The translations under genes and the position numbers were made by a program. The notes under the pieces were generated by a model. It was not told the DNA's origin, did no database searches, and worked only from the letters and a program-made list of their open reading frames with translations. From assembly GCA_037349315.1 (NCBI GenBank), contig JBAIAC010000021.1, forward strand, positions 5,270,001 to 5,334,000: a stretch of DNA of 64,000 bases, read 5' to 3'. Below, piece by piece: positions 9,867-20,124 of the stretch (position 1 is the first letter of the stretch; each line of letters begins with the position of its first letter). This stretch comes from Chelydra serpentina (Eukaryota; Chordata; Testudines; Chelydridae).

Positions 9867-10385
9867 CTATTGTTCCTACCCCTATGGCGGTAAGGGCCCT
9901 GCCTTGGGCTGGGTTGATATTGCCTCTGCCGTTGCTGGGGTTGAGGCTTGAAAGGTTCTCTGGGTACCAGGCGTGTGCATCCCCAGAGACTGCTGGTTGG
10001 CTATCTTCAGCTGTAGGCCCCCAGGAGAATACACTTCCCTGCCAAAAAGGTCCATACATTTGGCCTCCTTAGCCTTGGGAGCCAGCGCCTGTTGCCTCTG
10101 GTGCACCTTCTCATTTATCGCCGAGACCACCAGGGAGCAAGGGTGTAGGTGGAAGAATAAAAACTTATATCCCTTTGAGGGGACAAAGTACTTTCTCTCC
10201 ATGCCCCTGGCAATGGGCGGAATGGAGGCTGGAGTCTGCCACAGGGTGGTCTTGTTATTCTGGATCATTTTAATTATTGGTAGTGCCACTCTGGAAGGAC
10301 CCTCAGGAGCAAGGATGTTCACCATTGGGTCCTCTGATTCAGTTACCTCCTCCGCCTGTAGACCCATATTACGGGCAATGCAGTA
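9867..10385 (-). mobile_element. DIRS copy 1, gag-like ORF1 segment
   Basis: The minus-strand frame 10367-9882 reads through PMVNILAPEGPSRVALPIIK, ERKYFVPSKGYKFLFF and CMDLFGREVYSPGGLQLKIAN. The same phrases occur in copy 2 ([30 protein letters not shown], about 30741-31316) and in copy 3 (59264-59718). This is the conserved core of the DIRS gag-like ORF1, a presumed nucleic-acid-binding capsid-like protein. The segment is bounded by CR1 copy A and CR1 copy B. Confidence 0.75.
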
Positions 10386-11085
10386 GCATTAAAGCAGCGA
10401 GCAAGCGACAGGGAGCTTTGCGAACAGGAGCTGCAAACAAGGGAGTTTGAGAGGAATTGCTCCAGGTAAAGCAACAGCAAATACAGGACCCTTGGGGTAA
10501 GTGGCTGTCTGTAGTGTGTGTTTGGGGGTACTTGTGTCTGTCTGTGTGTTCATTCATTTGTTTGTTTGCAGGACCGTGTGCTGTGGCTGGCAGTTGGAAG
10601 CTGTGAGCTTCTACACCAGGGGGCGGGGCTAATCAGGCAGGCCAGCGCTTTATAAAGCAGTAAGCAAGTGACCAGGGAGCTTTGCGACCAGGAGCTGCAA
10701 ACAGGGGAGTTTGAGAGGGAGTTGCGAAGGGGGCAAGCTATCCTTGCCCTTCCTAACTCCTTTAATCCAAACTAAAGGCAGAGGCAGAGTAACCAGGGGG
10801 CTGCAGACGGGGGAGTGAGTATCTGTTGTGGGGACAGTTTGACCGTGTGCTTGCTTGATTGTTTGATTGCCTGTTTGAATAGTGTGAATTGGGAGTGCTT
10901 TGTTCCAGGCTCTTCTAAAAAGACAGTCAGTCAGCTGCCAACCAGCTGAGCAGCGAATAGCGGAGAAGCAAACAGGGGGAGTTAGCCTGGGAGTTCGCCT
11001 GGAGAGAGCCTACTGCGGCATCCCCCTTGCAGGTTCCCTGAGTAGCTTCTGCCACAAGTGAGGAAACTCTTCGACAGAAGGGACT
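10386..11085 (+). promoter_or_regulatory. CR1 copy B 5'UTR with duplicated promoter-like unit
   Basis: A unit starting AAAGCAG at 10391 (…GGGAGCTTTGCG…CAGGAGCTGCAAACA…GGGAGTTTGAGAGG…) recurs at 10654, a spacing of 263 bases. The second unit is preceded by a GC box GGGGCGGGGC (10620-10629) and a TATA-like TTTATAAAGC (10650-10659). The first unit is cut off just before that point. This suggests tandem promoter monomers truncated at the 5' end of the element. Promoter activity is inferred from the motifs. Confidence 0.55.
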
Positions 11086-12102
11086 ATGGATGCTGAGCGA
11101 TCCGCTGTCGTGACCTGCACAGGACGTACCATGTTTGTCTTTCTTCCACAGGATAGAAGTGACTTTGTCTGTACAAACTGCAAGCTGATCTCCATATTGG
11201 AGGAGACGATTCAAGGTCTGGAGAAACGAGTATCAACCCTGCGTTCCATAAAAGAAAATGAGGAGTTCCTGGATAGACGTCAGGATAGGCTTCAGCGGGC
11301 ACAATGTTCTGAGGATTCAGAGCAGGCTACGCAGCGGGGACAGAAGGCCAGTGAGGATAATTGGCGGCATGTGACCTCCAGAAGAGGAAAGAGTATGAGA
11401 CAAGTCCATGTACCAGAAACGCATATTCAGATGAGCAACCGTTTTCATGTTCTCTCCACAGGCACTAGTGCAGAGAGTGGAGTGAATGATGCATCTGAGG
11501 GAACAGAGCAGAAGGAGACTCCACTGACTGGAAGGCATGAGATGCACAGTCCTAGGGATGGGGGTTCCACGACCACCACTCCCAAGAGGAGGAGGAGGGT
11601 GGTGGTGGTCGGGGACTCTCTCCTCAGGGGGACTGAGTCATTTATCTGCCACCCTGACCGGGAAAACCGAGAGGTGTGCTGCTTGCCAGGGGCTAGGATT
11701 CATGATGTGACGGAGAGACTGCCGAGACTCATCAATCCCTCAGATCGCTACCCCTTCCTGCTTCTCCACGTGGGCACCAATGATACTGCCAAGAATGACC
11801 TTGAGCGTATTACTGCAGACTACGTGGCTCTGGGAAGAAGGATAAAGGAGTTTGAGGCGCAAGTGGTGTTCTTGTCCATTCTCCCTGTGGCAGGAAAAGA
11901 CCGGGGTAGAGACCGTCGAATCGTGGAAGTCAACGAATGGCTACGCAGATGGTGTCGGAGAGAAGGGTTCGGATTCTTTGACCATGGGATGGTGTTCCAA
12001 GAAGAAGGAGTGCTAGGCAGAGATGGGCTCCACCTGACGAAGAGAGGGAAGAGCATCTTTGGAAGCAGGCTGGCTAACCTAGTGAGGAGGACTTTAAACT
12101 AG
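11086..12102 (+). CDS. CR1 ORF1 protein with esterase (SGNH hydrolase) domain, intact
   Basis: The 338-codon open frame has no stops. Residues about 20-60 carry a C-x2-C pair (FVCTNCKL) followed by a likely coiled coil (LEETIQGLEKRVSTL). Residues about 165-335 form an SGNH/GDSL-like esterase: block I is VVVVGDSLLRGTE (nucleophile Ser in GDS), then LLLHVGTNDTAKND (the Asn block, GTND) and GLHLTKRGK, holding the catalytic Asp/His of the DGLH motif. Vertebrate CR1 ORF1 proteins are known to carry such a domain. It probably binds element RNA and helps retrotransposition. Confidence 0.88.
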   Translation: MDAERSAVVTCTGRTMFVFLPQDRSDFVCTNCKLISILEETIQGLEKRVSTLRSIKENEEFLDRRQDRLQRAQCSEDSEQATQRGQKASEDNWRHVTSRRGKSMRQVHVPETHIQMSNRFHVLSTGTSAESGVNDASEGTEQKETPLTGRHEMHSPRDGGSTTTTPKRRRRVVVVGDSLLRGTESFICHPDRENREVCCLPGARIHDVTERLPRLINPSDRYPFLLLHVGTNDTAKNDLERITADYVALGRRIKEFEAQVVFLSILPVAGKDRGRDRRIVEVNEWLRRWCRREGFGFFDHGMVFQEEGVLGRDGLHLTKRGKSIFGSRLANLVRRTLN

Positions 12103-12146
12103 GTTCACCGGGGGAAGGAGACCAAAGCCCTGAGGTAAGTGGGGAA

Positions 12147-14992
12147 GTGGGATACCGGGAGGAAGCACAAGTAGGTGAGTGCAAGAGGGGAGGGCTCCTG
12201 CCCCATACTGGGACAGCAGGACAATCGGTGAGATATCTTAAATGCCTATACACAAATGCAAGAAGCCTGGGGAACAAGCAGGGAGAACTGGAAGTCCTGG
12301 CACAGTCAAGGAATTATGATGTAATTGGAAAAACAGAGACTTGGTGGGATAACTCACATGATTGGAGTACTGTCATGGATGGATATAAACTGTTCAGGAA
12401 GGATAGGCAGGGCAGAAAAGGTGGGGGAGTTGCATTGTATGTAAGAGCAGTATGACTGCTCAGAGCTCCAGTATGAAACTGCAGAAAAACCTGAGAGTCT
12501 CTGGATTAAATTTAGAAGCGTGAGCAACAAGGGTAATGTCGTGGTGGGAGTCTGCTACAGACCACCAGACCAGGGAGATGAGGTGGACGAGGCTTTCTTC
12601 CAGCAACTAACAGAAGTTAGTAGATCACAGGCCCTGGTTCTCACGGATGACTTTAATCACCCCGATATCTGCTGGGAGAGCAATACAGCGGTCCACAGAC
12701 AATCCAGGAAGTTTTTGGAAAGTGTAGGGGACAATTTCCTGGTGCAAGTGCTGGAGGAACCAACTAGGGGAAAAGCTCTTCTTGACCTGCTGCTCACAAA
12801 CAGGGAGGAAATAGTAGAGGAAGCAATAGTGGATGGGAACCTGGGAGGCAGTGACCATGAGATGGTCGAGTTCAGGATCCTGACACAAGGAAGAAAGGAG
12901 AGCAGTAGAATACAGAGCCTGGACTTCAGAAAAGCAGACTGACTCCCTCAGGGAACTGATGGGCAAGGTCCCCTGGGAGAATAACATGAGGGGGAAAGGA
13001 GTCGAGGAAAGCTGGCTGTATTTTCAAGAATCCTTATTGAGGTTGCAGGAACAAACCATCCCGATGTGTAGAAAGAAAAGTAAATATGGCAGGCAAGCAG
13101 CTTGGCTTAACAGTGAAATCCTTGCTCGTCTTAAACATAAAAAAGCAGCTTACAAGAAGTGGAAGATTGGACAAATGACCAGGGAGGAGTATAAAAATAT
13201 TGTTCAGGCATGCAGGAGTGAAATTAGGAAGGCCAAATCACACTTGGAGTTGCAGCTAGCCGGAGATGTTAGGAGTAACAAGAAGGGTTTCTTCAGGTAT
13301 GTGAGCAACAAGAAGAAAGTCAAGGAAAGTGTGGGCCCCTTGCTGAATGAGGGAGGGAACCTAGTGACAGAGGATGTGGAGAAAGCTAGTGTACTCAATG
13401 CTTTTTTTGCCTCTGTCTTCACAGACAAGGTCAGCTCCCAGGCGGCTGCACTCCGCAGCACGGTATGGGGAGGAGGTGACCAGCCCTCGGTGGAGAAAGA
13501 AGTAGTTCAGGACTATTTAGAAAAGCTGGACGAACACAAGTCCATGGGGCCGGATGCACTGCATCCGAGGGTGCTAAAGGAGTTGGCCGATGTGATTGCA
13601 GAGCCATTGGCCATTATCTTTGACAAATCATGGCAATCGGGGGAGGTCCCGGATGACTGGAAAAAAGCTAATGTAGTGCCCATCTTTAAAAAAGGGAAGA
13701 AGGAAGATCCGGGGAACTACAGGCCAGTCAGTCTCACCTCAATCCCTGGAAAAATCATGGAACAGGTCCTCAAGGAATCAATTTTGAACCACTTAAAGGA
13801 GGGGAAAGTGATCAGGAACAGTCAGCATGGATTCACCAAGGGCAAGTCATGCCTGACTAACCTAATTGCCTTCTATGATGAGATAACTGGCTCTGTGGAT
13901 GAGGGGAAAGCAGTGGATGTGCTATTTCTTGACTTTAGCAAAGCTTTTGATACAGTCTCTCACAGTGTTCTTGCCAGCAAGTTAAAGAAGTATGGGCTGG
14001 ATGAATCGATGGTAAGGTGGATAGAAAACTGGCTGGATGGTCATGCTCAACGGGTAGTGATCAATGGCTCCATGTCTAGTTGGCAGCCAGTATCAAGTGG
14101 AGTGCCCCAAGGGTAGGTGCTGGGGCCGGTTTTGTTCAATACCTTCATCAACGATCTGGAGGATGGTGTGGACTGCACCCTTAGCAAGTTTGCAGATGAC
14201 ACTAAACTGGGAGGAGTGGTTGATACGCTGGAGGGTAGGGACAGGATACAGAGGGACCTAGACAAATTAGAAGATTGGGCCAAAAGAAATCTGATGAGGT
14301 TCAACAAGGACAAGTGCAGAGTCCTGCACTTAGGACGGAAGAATCCCATGCACTGCTACAGACTAGGGACTGAATGGCTGGGCAGCAGTTCTGCAGAAAA
14401 GGACCTAGGGGTTACAGTGGACGAAAAGCTGAATATGAGTCAACAGTGTGCCCTTGTTGCCAAGAAGGCTAACGGCATTTTGGGTTGTATAAGTAGGGGC
14501 ATTTCCAGCAGATCGAGGGACGTGATTATTCCCCTCTATTCGGCACTGGTGAGGCCTCATTTGGAGTACTGAGTCCAGTTTTGGACCCCACACTACAAGA
14601 CGGATGTGGATAAATTGGAAAGAGTCCAACGGAGGGCAACAAAAATGATTAGGGGGCTGGAGCACATGATTTATTAGGAGAGGCTGAGGGAACTGGGATT
14701 GTTTAGCCTGCAGAAGAGAAGAGTGAGGGGGGATTTGACAGCTGCTTTCAACTACCTAAAAGGGGGTTCCAAAGAGGATGGATCTAGACTGTTCTCAGTG
14801 GTAGAAGATGCCAGAACAAGGATTAATGGTCTCAAGTTGCAGAGGGGGAGGTTTAGGTTGGATATTAGGAAAAACTTTTTCACTAGTAGGGTGGTGAAGC
14901 ACTGGAATGGGTTACCTAGGGAGGTGGTGGAATCTCCTTCCTTAGAGGTTTTTAAGGTCAGGCTTGACAAAGCCCTGGCTGGGATGATCTAG
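12147..14992 (+). pseudogene. CR1 ORF2: endonuclease plus reverse transcriptase, few disabling changes
   Basis: The N-terminal APE-type endonuclease shows LYTNARSLGNK, TETWW with the catalytic Glu, [11 protein letters not shown] (normally GDFN) and GSDHEMVEF (the SDH motif). A TGA at 12453-12455 and a frame change near 12940 interrupt it. The reverse-transcriptase frame from 12959 shows [34 protein letters not shown] (motif A), SSGVPQG (motif B) and FADDTKLGG (motif C). Stops occur at 14114-14116 (TAG after the SGVPQG block), 14570-14572 (TGA) and 14675-14677 (TAG). All catalytic residues named are present. The frame ends DKALAGMI then stop at 14990-14992. Confidence 0.9.
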
Positions 14993-15076
14993 TTGGGGTT
15001 GGTCCTGCTTTGGCAGGGGGTTGGACTAGATGACCTCCTGAGGTCCCTTCCAACCCTGAGATTCTATGATTCTATG

Positions 15077-16053
15077 TAGGGTAGGTCCTGGTGAGCCCTG
15101 TGGTCAATTGGCAGAGGATCTGAGGTTGACGCTCCTGCCATCGCCTCATTAGGCGAGGATGAGGAGGTGGTAAGCAGGAGAACCGGGAAGCCAAAGGGTC
15201 TTGAGGACCCTGGTTGTTCCCAGGCTGTGCTATGCTCCCCCATTGTTCCAGCCCGGTCAAGGGTGTCCTGGGGTACCAGTAGCACTGGAGCCGCCTCCCC
15301 CCGACTGCTCTGCAGTTTGAGGGGGCGGCCTGGTGAGGGTCACTTCCGTCACCCAAGGGGCAGGACTATCCTTTGGTGAGTGGGAGGGATGATGTCTCAA
15401 GGCCGTTGACCTGGAAGCACTTGAAGGGGTACCCTTGGCTTGGTGGTAAGCCCAGTGGGTCCAGAATGGTCATTGTGTGGGGGATGGCCACTGCAGTTGC
15501 CAATCCGTTTGGGCATCTCTCCGGCGCTTCCCTGACCTATGCCTACTGTGCCTTGAATAAAACGATTCGGCCTTGTGAGTCCGAGGAAACCGAGGGTGAC
15601 GACCAAGATGGTGCCGACGACCCTTGTGCCGGCAGTCGGTGCCATGAAGAAGAGGCTAGGATCGGTGTCATGACGACCGAGTCAAGGATTGGCGATAGCT
15701 GTCCCTCGATTGAGACTAGTGCCACACATACAGTGCCAGGGAGTGGTTGTTGTGCCCCAGTGCCGATCCTCTGAGGGTGTCCTAGATCAGCGCTGACCCC
15801 TTGGTGCTGGAGATGTAGGTCCCCCCTCTCCCGGAGCTGTGCGAACATGTACTGTGGGCGGTGCCAGGGAGTGGTGTTGTGGGGATGTGGATTGAGAACA
15901 GTGCCAGGAACGTTGCCAGTCCAGCATCAAGGAGCACCACATCATAGCGGGCTTTCCTCTAGACAATACCAGTCTAGTTGGTGCCAGAGACTTCTCTGAT
16001 GGTCGAGGGCTGATGCGCCGTAATTTCAACAAGGTTCTTAGCAGCCTCAAAAG
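15077..16053 (-). mobile_element. DIRS copy 1, 5' portion of ORF1 (truncated)
   Basis: The sequence is rich in GGTGCC/GGCACC phrases like the ORF1 leader of copy 3 (59.7-60.9 kb). It ends with CAGCCTCAAAAGCGTCCGGGGT, matching CGCCTCAAAAGCCTCAGGGGT in copy 3 at about 60648-60668. The terminal repeat expected beyond that point is missing, so copy 1 is truncated at its 5' end. The plus-strand frames across it are not genes. A short piece, GGTTGAGAACCCCTGA (about 16056-16071), that looks like a hAT end joins it to the next CR1. Confidence 0.6.
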
Positions 16054-16073
16054 CGTCCGGGGTTGAGAACCCC

Positions 16074-16940
16074 TGATTTAGATAATGGCATAGAGAGTAC
16101 ACTTAAAGTTTGCAGACAATACCAAGCTGGGAAGGATTGCAAGTGCTTTGGAGGATACGATTATAATTTAAAATGATCTCGGCAAACTGGAGAAATGGTC
16201 TGAAGTAAACAGGATAAAATTCAATAAGGACAAATGCAAAATACTCCACTTAGGAAGGAACAATCAGTTGCATACATACAGAATGGGAAAGGACTGCCTA
16301 GGAAGGAGTACTGCGGAAATGGATCTGAGGGGGTCATAGTGGATCACAAGCTAAATGAGAGTCAACAGTGTAACACTATTGAAGCCAAAAACAAAAAAAA
16401 ACAAAAAAACCACCACATAATTCTGGGATGTATTAGCAAGTGTTGTAAGCAAGACATGAAAAGTAATTCTTCCACTCTACTCCACACTGATTAGCCCTCA
16501 ACTGGGCACCACATTTCAGGAAAGATGCGGACAAATTGGAGAAAGTCCAGAGAAGAGCAACAAAAATAAAGGTCTAGAAAACACGACTTATGAAGGAAGA
16601 TTGAAAAAATTGGGTGTGTTTAGTCTGGAAAAGAGAAGAATGAGAGGGGACATGATAACCATTTTCAAGTACATAAAAAAGTTACAAGGCGGAGGGAGAA
16701 AAATTGTTCTTAACCTCTGAGGATAGGACAAGAAGCAATGGGCTTAAATTGCAGCAAGGATGTTTAGGTTGGACATTAGGAAAAACTGTCAGGGTGGTTA
16801 AGCACTGGAATAAATTGCCTAGGGAGGTTGTGGAATCTCCATCATTGTCTAACCTGCTCTTAAAAATCTCCAAACTGTCAGGGATGGTATAGATGGCCTC
16901 TTGAAGTCCCTTCCAGTCCTAGGATTCTAATGTCTAGACT
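16074..16940 (+). mobile_element. Old CR1 LINE 3' fragment (copy C)
   Basis: The plus-strand sequence follows the last third of CR1 ORF2 and the 3' end: AGTTTGCAGACAATACCAAGCTGGGA, AATTCAATAAGGACAAATGCAAAATACTCCACTTAGG, and finally GAAGTCCCTTCCAGTCCTAGGATTCTAATG. Substitutions, deletions and an A-rich insertion (about 16388-16410) make it much older than copies A, B and D. It has no coding capacity. Confidence 0.85.
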
Positions 16941-19138
16941 TAAAAATTTAAGTTTCAGCATTGTCAAAATTTAACATTTTCAAGGCAAACAAAAAAAAGT
17001 TCTGATTTAAAATTACTTTAAAAAATTAAGCAAAAATTTCAGAAGCCATGGTCAATCATTTTAGAAAATTATCAAAATAATGTTTTTGTTGATCCAAACC
17101 AAGTATTTTTTTTTTAAACCAAGATTGACTCTGTCCCAATATGGGATGAGAGGGGGAACTTTTTCACACTCATCTCTAATTACAAATGAACTGGAAAGTA
17201 GTTCATTATCCTCACTTGTGATGAAGGCAACTTTCTTTCCACATACAGACCAAAAATATATAGTGATGCACAAAAAGCAGATGTGTTAAATAACAATTTA
17301 CTGTCTCCATCTGGTAATAGACATCTAAAGGACCACGGAGATTCCCATTGTTCCTCACCCCCGGTATTTTAGCCCCCTCCAATTGCCAATTGTCTACACT
17401 TTAACTTCTAGCTTGTAGCGATTGCCATCCACATCACTTTCTCCCCCCGACCCCATTTGTTATGTAGAAATAAAAATTCTAATTGTGGTCTTCAGTTCTC
17501 AGTGTGGATGGGCTTTTAACCAGGGTTGTTCTCGGACTATTGTGACTTTTGGCAACTAGTAAATTCTTAACTCCAAATTTTGATTCACATTTTTCCATCT
17601 GAATTTTTGTTCACAAAGCCAATAGTCTTCTGCTTTGGGAAGCTGGCTCTTTGGCAGCACCAAGTATGTTAGTGGTTGGAACTGTCTGCAGTTCATCCAT
17701 AATGAATGTAATCAGGTCACAATCACTACTGTAGGCAACCACCACCTTCCAGGCCAATGAACGAGGCCTGTGTTTGAGAGTGGAGTCTGGATGTGTGCCA
17801 CCACCTTTTGTGCTCCCTAACATGCCGTCAGACAAAGAGGAACCGTAACTGCTAAGGCCAAACCTCGAGTTCTGCAGTGTTACCGTCCATACCCAGCATG
17901 TCACTGCTCTCCAAGGTATTACAATGCAGCTGCAAAGCTAGACCTTGCTTTTAGCTCCCCTACCCTACCGGTTCAATAACAGCTTAACAATTGAAGCAGC
18001 TCTAAGTTAAATATTTTACCATGGAAGTGGATGATGGAGCCAGCTAAGAGAGATGGAGGGTCTGGCTCCTTGTCAACTCACATCACAGCAGCGGCCAGCA
18101 TAGTTGCTACAGGGCAGCAAGGTCGGGGCCCCCAAACTGGATTTAAAATAGTGGAAAACCAGCATTATGGAAGACAACAGAGGACATTGTAGAAGCCTAC
18201 TGCATGTTAACAGCATTGTGACTGCAAATGCCATTTTTGTAATAATTTGTTTAAACAACCCACTGCATGCAGCTGCCTGCTATTCAGAGACTCCGGGGAT
18301 TAAGAGCAACTGAGTTGTGCTGTTCAGAACTCCAGTTACTATATTGCTCCTGCGCATGGAAGCGGTCGTCCCACCTAGGGGCAACCTGTGGAAATTGGAG
18401 AGCAGAAGGGTTGTGGATGGAGGAAGAGGTATGGTGAGCCAAGAATTGGGACTGGCACTAGAGTGTCACTCATGGAAAGAGCTGGACCCTCACAAGTATG
18501 AGAGGGAGGGGACTGTGATAGCGGCTTTGCCATTAGCTAGTGGTCATGCTCTTAAGAACGAGTCCAAGTAAGAGCTGTCTGGTCTAGTAGGTTAGGAAGT
18601 GCAGTTTCTTCGGTGATGTAAAGAACAGGCTGCACCCAGCCCTGTGCGCGCACAGAGTAAACATTTACTTGCCAGCCAATCAAACCAGCCCAGCTACCCC
18701 ACAACTGATCCAGGAGCATGATACTGGCCCAAGGAATACTCCCCTGGGGAAGAGCTCCACCAGCCCATGCATCTCTGCCCCAAGGGAGGATTAGCAGGTC
18801 CAGCTCATGGTCAAGACTGCTGGCACCAAAGGCCTCAGATCATGGGCACTGCCACTATTGGCAAGGGGACTCGCCCCAGCCGTCTAGATTACAGGGTTTA
18901 GGGTGAAACAAGGAGCAGTGTAAGGGGGATGGTCGGCTGCTATGGGAATCTGGGATATAATTAAAAAAAACCCATCCTACTGAGCTGGGCTGACAAGGGC
19001 TTCTTTTGTAGCCAATAGGGAGTGTTCTTATGGAGTGTCTCACTATGGGCCAGTGGTGCTCACTGTAGTGAGCTACTACCCCAGTAATGGCCACACGTTG
19101 CTCTAGAGGGCTCATACACCCTAGAAAGCAACATGAAT

Positions 19139-19140
<2 letters not shown>

Positions 19141-19172
<32 letters not shown>

Positions 19173-19174
19173 AC
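19141..19174. repeat. (CT)n(CA)n microsatellite
   Basis: A TCTCTCTC run is followed by about 13 AC repeats. It is a simple sequence repeat in intergenic DNA. Confidence 0.95.
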
Positions 19175-19799
19175 CCTCCCCCTGCAGAGCAGATCTTAGC
19201 TGAGAACTGCTCAATGGTGCATGAAAAGCAAGCTCAGGGGTGATAGAGCAGCAAGTGATCCATTGTTGGGCAAACTCAACTCTCTTCTGCTGAGGGTGCA
19301 CGACTGAAGAGGACACTAGCAATGTAGCCCCTACTACATCCAGGGTAGGGCCAGGCTGAACAGGGCAATGGTGCAGACCCTAGAGTGGAAGTCAGACTCT
19401 GGTTCTGTGCCCAGCTCTAATCAATGCTGCACCTATGTGAAGAGCTTGAGCTCAAATGGATGTGACATGCTAAGTGCTGCTTTTAGCAATACTCCTGCCT
19501 AGCTCACCAGCAGTTTTGAACTCAGGACCAAGCACGAAAGCCCCGTTTTCTAGCAGATCTCTCAGAAGGACTGAGTCCATGCTGCGGGGAGCAGTAGCAA
19601 AGAGATTTGTGAATTAGGCCTAGTCGGTGTGGAATATTCCTATGGCTAAAGCAGTGTTGATGTGCACAGCAGTTCTAAGTTGCCACCATTGTTAAGTGAC
19701 GAGTGGTGAGGATTGGACCTAGGACCTCTGCTGTAAAGGTCTCTATTGCTTGACGTCCATTAATCCCGTAGCAGATACAAGCAAAGGGTAGGCCCAGTG

Positions 19800-20010
19800 T
19801 TTAGGGAAGTACCCTAGGACTTGGACGCCTGTTCAATTTCCTTATCTGCCACAGCCTTCTCGTGTGATCTGAGGCAAGTCCCTTAGTCTGTGCCTCAGTT
19901 TCCCCCACCTGAACAATGGGGATAAACAGCACTGCCCTACCTCACAGAGGTGCGTGAAGATAAAATACTGTAGTATCTGAGCTTCTCAGTCAAATGTAAT
20001 TGGGAGTCAT
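19800..20010 (+). mobile_element. MIR-like (CORE-type) SINE
   Basis: The order of phrases GTTCAATTTCCTTATCTGCCACAG, GATCTGAGGCAAGTCCCTTAGTCTGTGCCTCAGTTTCCCC, CAATGGGGATAAACAGCACTGCCCTACCTCACAGAGGTG and TGTAGTATCTGAGC is that of MIR-type SINEs found across amniotes. No coding potential. Confidence 0.7.
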
Positions 20011-20124
20011 AGAATACTGGATAAACCCCTTCTACAGTCCTACCAGAGGACCAGCCCCACACTAGTTTGCCTTACCCTGGCACATGGTTCCAGCCTGTTC
20101 TGAAGGAGCAACTCCACTTTCCCC

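Larger units (their letters stand above)
10386..15076 (+). mobile_element. Near full-length CR1 LINE (copy B), 4.7 kb
   Basis: This has all parts of a CR1 element in order: a 5'UTR of about 700 bases with a duplicated unit, ORF1 (11086-12102, intact), ORF2 with endonuclease and reverse transcriptase (about 12147-14992, a few stops and one frame change), and a short 3'UTR ending ATTCTATGATTCTATG at 15061-15076. It sits inside DIRS copy 1, whose sequence resumes at 15077. The few mutations mark it as a fairly young copy. No convincing target-site duplication is visible, which is usual for CR1. Confidence 0.93.
16941..20120. other. Intergenic sequence downstream of CTNND1
   Basis: I see no convincing gene here. 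The stretch 16941-17300 is A/T-rich and unremarkable, and 17300-19100 shows no clear repeat or coding signal. An AC microsatellite lies at 19149-19174 and a MIR-like SINE at about 19800-20010. Short open frames on either strand lack protein-like composition or recognisable motifs. Confidence 0.6.
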
